Assembly (NCBI GenBank): GCA_002367105.1
Contig: DFCS01000003.1
Location: forward strand, 205,365 to 214,349
From: Hungatella sp. UBA3048
Lineage (GTDB): Bacteria > Bacillota > Clostridia > Lachnospirales > Lachnospiraceae
Length of the DNA: 8,985 nucleotides
Direction: 5' to 3'
Under the pieces are notes generated by a model. The model made no database searches. It was not told the origin of the DNA and saw only the letters and a program-made list of their open reading frames with translations. This document shows positions 6,311-8,985 of this stretch, piece by piece (position 1 is the stretch's first letter; each line of letters starts with the position of its first letter). Position numbers and translations under genes: made by a program.

Positions 6311-7633
6311 TTACTTCCACATGAATGTTGACAGAATGCCCACTGCCGTAACGGCTAAACCGCATGTTATCCAAACATAGAAAAACACCTTTTTAAGAAG
6401 AGTCAGTGTGTCAGTACCAACATAATTTGCCAGCCACACATTGTGTGAATTTGTAGGATCACCAATTACCTGCATACGCTCACATGCAATAAAACAGCAC
6501 AAAACAACCGGTACCGGTACAATATTCATTGCGGCGACCAATGCTGCAATTCCTGCGCCAATTCCCCAGACATTTAAAGGTCCCCGATAAAGTGCCAAAG
6601 GTGATAATACGGCAAAGAAAATAAGGAAAAACAACATCTGGCTTGGAAAAACTTTTCGCAGGGAATCACTGATGACACTTTGTACAATTTCATGTGTGAG
6701 AGCTTTTGATAACATACCAATGACTATCATTGATAAAACGCCTAGTGCGCCGTCATTGACACCATCGATTGCAGATTTTGTCGCAAGTCCCAGCATTTTG
6801 GATAAATTTACACCACGATTTTTCTTTCTTCCCAATAGCAGAACGGTGAAGAAACACCAGGCAATTCCTGCAAAAAGAGCCGGAATGATTGGAACAGAAA
6901 GCCCAATAACCAAAAGGATCGGAATAACAGGAGTGAATAAAGATAACACAGGTGCCTTTTGGAAATCTAAATCCGGAACCTCAAGCTGCTTTGCCTCTGC
7001 CGCCCATGCAAATTTAACCCCATTTCGCTTAAACTCGGTAAAAATAAAAACTAAAGTCATCAGACCTGTTATTCCAAATAAGATAACGGCAAATGATTTA
7101 ACTTCGCCAAACTGAAGCCCTACAATGTCCGTAAAGTATTTCCAGTTTGCCATATTCAATGAAAGTCCCGTCGCATAAGCAAATAAAAATACTGATATGG
7201 CGATTATAGAAGGAACTCCCACAGAAATCATAATAGGCACTGTAATAGATGCAATCATAATTACACTGCCTAATCCGGCAATCGTTGTATAGCAGAGCGA
7301 AACTGCCGCAGTAAGTAATATGGTAACCAGCAAGGGTTTATCCCCGCCAAGTTCAGCTGCAGTTTTTATGATAGTCTTAGAAATTCCGGTATTATTCATC
7401 ATGGCCCCCAACCATGCACTAATAATAACCGCCACATAAGAACCGGCCATACTGACAACGCCCTCCTGGAATACAACATTTAAAATGCCATTGTCCCCAA
7501 GCCATGGTACACCCGCAATTACAGCAATTCCCAATGCTAAAAGCGGAAGCGAAATAACAAAGGTTAATTTACCCCTCATCATAAAATAGACCATGACTAA
7601 AAATAAAACTAAAATACCTAATGATTGAATCAT
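6311..7633 (-). CDS. Ion-transporter-superfamily permease (440 aa)
   Basis: This is an integral membrane transporter, probably a secondary carrier for an organic anion or similar small metabolite. About 11-13 hydrophobic segments are visible, for example near 5-19, 24-41, 63-79, 98-113, 118-138, 141-160, 178-198, 230-247, 250-267, 294-308, 333-346, 355-384 and 415-437. The two halves are separated by a charged loop (about 199-228). Small-residue, Thr/Ser-rich stretches at 115-132 and GDPTNSHNVW (391-400) look like the paired re-entrant loops of the citrate/GntP/ArsB-NhaD type carriers. AAAGGAG precedes the ATG by 8 nt. It is the first gene of a cluster with the HyuA-like gene, the ImmA-like gene and the kinase, which suggests that it imports their substrate. 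I cannot choose between the GntP, CitMHS and Dcu-type subfamilies from sequence alone. Confidence 0.82.
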   Translation of the reverse strand: MIQSLGILVLFLVMVYFMMRGKLTFVISLPLLALGIAVIAGVPWLGDNGILNVVFQEGVVSMAGSYVAVIISAWLGAMMNNTGISKTIIKTAAELGGDKPLLVTILLTAAVSLCYTTIAGLGSVIMIASITVPIMISVGVPSIIAISVFLFAYATGLSLNMANWKYFTDIVGLQFGEVKSFAVILFGITGLMTLVFIFTEFKRNGVKFAWAAEAKQLEVPDLDFQKAPVLSLFTPVIPILLVIGLSVPIIPALFAGIAWCFFTVLLLGRKKNRGVNLSKMLGLATKSAIDGVNDGALGVLSMIVIGMLSKALTHEIVQSVISDSLRKVFPSQMLFFLIFFAVLSPLALYRGPLNVWGIGAGIAALVAAMNIVPVPVVLCCFIACERMQVIGDPTNSHNVWLANYVGTDTLTLLKKVFFYVWITCGLAVTAVGILSTFMWK

Positions 7634-7767
7634 GTCTTTTCTCCTTTAATTTACCAATGAAATATCCTCTAATTTTGTAATATAAATCTTTCAGACACAT
7701 GATTTACTGCTGTTATATTTCACATTAAAATAACGGTATTTAATTAAATGATTCACTGTTAAAAATC
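7634..7767 (-). promoter_or_regulatory. Leader and likely promoter region of the permease cluster
   Basis: This AT-rich spacer lies between the terminator of the lyase gene and the permease start, so a promoter for the four-gene cluster is expected here. On the minus strand TATAAC and TATATT look like -10 boxes, but neither has a recognisable TTGACA 16-18 nt upstream. A perfect 12-bp palindrome ATTTAATTAAAT lies at 7738-7749. Two copies of ATGATTYACTG (7699-7709 and 7748-7758) are also present. This would fit a promoter that depends on an activator, but that is inference. No known riboswitch fold was recognised. Confidence 0.35.
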
Positions 7768-7884
7768 AAACAGCAAATACTTCTGAAAAATTTCAACCGA
7801 ATTTGCTGTTTATGATTTATCTTTTTATAATTTACATTTAAACAAGGTTCACTTTTTTATGTATGCCGTTTCATGATTTACTGC
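7699..7884. repeat. Dispersed short repeat ATGATTYACTG
   Basis: The motif occurs at 7699-7709, 7748-7758 and 7873-7883, with a partial copy ATGATTTA at 7812-7819. The first and third full copies share 13 identical bases (CATGATTTACTGC, 7698-7710 and 7872-7884). Starts are 49, 64 and 61 bp apart. The copy at 7873 overlaps the stop codon of the lyase gene. These could be regulator sites ahead of the permease cluster, or chance in AT-rich DNA. Confidence 0.3.
7768..7811 (-). terminator. Terminator-like hairpin between lyase and permease genes
   Basis: AAACAGCAAAT (7768-7778) and ATTTGCTGTTT (7801-7811) form a perfect 11-bp stem. The 22-nt loop contains a further TGAAA/TTTCA pair (7784-7795). 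On the minus strand the stem ends in GCTGTTTGATTTTTAAC, a U-rich tail, so it should end the lyase transcript. The plus side is also T-rich further on (CTTTTT at 7821-7826), but no plus-strand gene precedes it. Confidence 0.65.
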
Positions 7885-8783
7885 ATATCAGCGAGTAACT
7901 TATCAATCTTCTTTTTATTTTCCGCATCCAGCTCACCCAGCGGTCTTCTCGGAAGTCCGGCAAAATCAAGTCCCTGAGCCTGCAGCGTATATTTACAGAT
8001 TTCCTGCCAGTGCGGCTCTTCATTTACTTTATCATGGAAGAAATAATCAATATATGGCTGGATCTTATTCTGTGCTTCCATCGTCGCCTTTACATCGCCG
8101 GAAAACGCTGCATCCTGAATTGCACGGCACTGTTTTGGCAGTACTGCAGGGAAGCCTGACAGCCATCCGTCCGCTCCGCACAGAAGCCCCTCAGCTGCTG
8201 CATAGTCATGACCATAAAATACCGTAAGACTGTCTGCACAGTGGAATTTCAGCTCATGCACCCGGTTAGGATCTCCGTGTGCTGCTTTTATGGACTGGAT
8301 TGTTCCATCATCCACCAGCTCTTTTATTTCCGGCACCGTCAGCTCATATCCTGCAAACCAGGGATTATTGTATATCATAATGTCAATATCAAGAGCTGCT
8401 CTCAAATCGCGAAAATGCTGCATAACTGCTTTTTTATGGGGTTTTAAGTAAAATGGAAGGATCACCATTACACAATCTGCTCCGCTCTCCTGGGCATACC
8501 GGCTCATCTTGACAGTATTGAGCGTATCGTATCTTCCGGTACCGCATATTAACGGCACCTGGCCCTGCAGATAATCGCACACGTGACCGATGATTTCTCT
8601 CTGCTCTTCCATATTCATAGCAATATTCTCTCCTGTGCTTCCACAGACAGAGATGCTCTGTGCTCCGTTAGCAAGCAGCCAGTCAAGATATTTCTCCATA
8701 CCCTTTTTGTTATAGGTCTGGTCTGCATTCCAGATCGTCATTGATGCAGGTGTGATTCCATAAGCTTTTTTAACTTCTTTCAT
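7878..8783 (-). CDS. DapA/NAL-superfamily lyase or aldolase, substrate unknown
   Basis: This is a cytoplasmic class I aldolase-fold (TIM barrel) enzyme of the dihydrodipicolinate synthase/N-acetylneuraminate lyase superfamily, which acts on pyruvate or other 2-oxo acids through a lysine Schiff base. The 301 residues match the usual length. The motifs are GSTGE (48-52, pyruvate carboxylate binding), LPFY (109-112), YNNP (138-141, catalytic Tyr138), IKAAHGD (165-171, Schiff-base Lys166), a glycine-rich strand near 205-210 and PRRPLGEL (278-285). In true DHDPS the residue five after the catalytic Tyr is an Arg that holds aspartate semialdehyde; here it is Phe143. DHDPS activity is therefore unlikely, and a catabolic aldolase or 2-keto-3-deoxy acid dehydratase is more plausible. 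The ATG follows GAGAGGAT by about 8 nt. A near-consensus promoter precedes it and a hairpin follows it, so it appears to be its own transcription unit upstream of the permease cluster. Confidence 0.88.
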   Translation of the reverse strand: MKEVKKAYGITPASMTIWNADQTYNKKGMEKYLDWLLANGAQSISVCGSTGENIAMNMEEQREIIGHVCDYLQGQVPLICGTGRYDTLNTVKMSRYAQESGADCVMVILPFYLKPHKKAVMQHFRDLRAALDIDIMIYNNPWFAGYELTVPEIKELVDDGTIQSIKAAHGDPNRVHELKFHCADSLTVFYGHDYAAAEGLLCGADGWLSGFPAVLPKQCRAIQDAAFSGDVKATMEAQNKIQPYIDYFFHDKVNEEPHWQEICKYTLQAQGLDFAGLPRRPLGELDAENKKKIDKLLADMQ

Positions 8784-8827
8784 TTTGGTTATCCTCTCTT
8801 TTCATAATCATTTTTTAGTTATGGTAC

Positions 8828-8837
8828 TGTGCGCACA
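8828..8837. promoter_or_regulatory. 10-bp palindrome in the lyase leader, candidate operator
   Basis: TGTGCGCACA is a perfect palindrome and GC-rich against a very AT-rich background. It lies about 25-35 bp downstream of the predicted transcription start of the lyase gene, where a bound repressor would block elongation or promoter clearance. It is too short and differs from a catabolite-response (cre) consensus. Confidence 0.35.
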
Positions 8838-8840
8838 TAG

Positions 8841-8859
8841 AGATGATTTTTGTTCATCT
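8841..8859 (-). other. Small hairpin near the 5' end of the lyase transcript
   Basis: AGATGA (8841-8846) and TCATCT (8854-8859) form a 6-bp stem with a 7-nt loop immediately downstream of the predicted start site. It may stabilise the 5' end of the mRNA. Weak evidence. Confidence 0.25.
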
Positions 8860-8869
8860 TCATGATTAT

Positions 8870-8898
8870 ATTTTAAATTATTTATTTAGAATTGTCAA
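8870..8898 (-). promoter_or_regulatory. Sigma-70/SigA-type promoter of the lyase gene
   Basis: On the minus strand TTGACA (complement of 8893-8898) and TAAAAT (complement of 8870-8875) are separated by exactly 17 bp: a perfect -35 box and a 5/6 -10 box. Upstream, 8899-8940 is nearly pure A/T with runs of A and T, which resembles an UP element or bent DNA. Transcription should begin near 8863 and give a leader of about 80 nt before the ATG at 8783. Confidence 0.75.
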
Positions 8899-8985
8899 TT
8901 AAAAATAATAAATTTTTTATTTTTTATTTTTATGTGTAAAAATGCACAAACAGATCTTAATTTGTCCAAATCGAGTAGGGGAGAT

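Noticed and set aside
6672..7115. 147-codon plus-strand open frame
   Set aside because: Antisense to the permease gene; the minus-strand frame gives a consistent multi-helix membrane protein.
7634..7877. Riboswitch or sigma-54 promoter in the spacer before the permease
   Set aside because: No GG-N10-GC pair at suitable position and no recognisable conserved aptamer core were found; only the terminator-like hairpin and AT-rich symmetry are visible.
8641..8661. CACAGA...TCTGTG symmetry
   Set aside because: It lies inside the coding region of the lyase gene around codons for the conserved GSTGE region, so coding constraint explains it better.

Overview
The window looks like chromosomal DNA from a low-to-moderate GC Gram-positive of the class Clostridia, probably a Lachnospiraceae-type gut anaerobe. 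This is inferred from strong AGGAGG-type ribosome binding sites, AT-rich spacers with U-tract terminators, a BlaR1/M56 sensor-peptidase of the type common in Clostridia, and an 81-residue protein starting MPRGVRKSP that I associate loosely with this group. No rRNA, tRNA, CRISPR array, insertion sequence or phage gene was seen.

Layout. Positions 1-2008 (+) hold the 3' part of an M56 (BlaR1/MecR1-like) membrane metallopeptidase whose start lies upstream of the window. It ends in a good terminator (2071-2115). A small coiled-coil-like gene (2172-2417, -) converges on it and has its own strong SD and its own terminator (2117-2167). From 8783 down to 2588 everything reads on the minus strand: a DHDPS/NAL-superfamily lyase (8783-7878) with a near-consensus promoter and a terminator; then, after a 244-bp spacer, a tight four-gene cluster. 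That cluster is a 12-or-so-helix ion-transporter-superfamily permease (7633-6311), a HyuA-type hydantoinase/oxoprolinase-fold ATPase (6250-4103), a 180-residue ImmA/IrrE-like HEXXH protein (4087-3545) and a ribokinase-type PfkB sugar kinase (3499-2588). A 12-bp hairpin (2550-2579) closes it.

How the genes may work together (inference). The permease imports a small, probably anionic or polar substrate. The HyuA-like protein activates or opens it in an ATP-dependent way, the PfkB kinase phosphorylates a sugar or sugar-like product, and the separately transcribed DapA-family lyase may cleave or dehydrate a 2-oxo acid. The unusual parts are the HyuA-like protein without a HyuB partner in the window and with a non-standard C-terminal region, and a probable zinc peptidase of the ImmA/IrrE type between it and the kinase. 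A 25-bp near-perfect palindrome sits in the 45-bp gap before the kinase and could be an operator or an RNA hairpin that sets kinase expression separately. The combination permease / lone HyuA / ImmA-like zincin / ribokinase is the best candidate here for an undescribed system. Its substrate cannot be read from the sequence.
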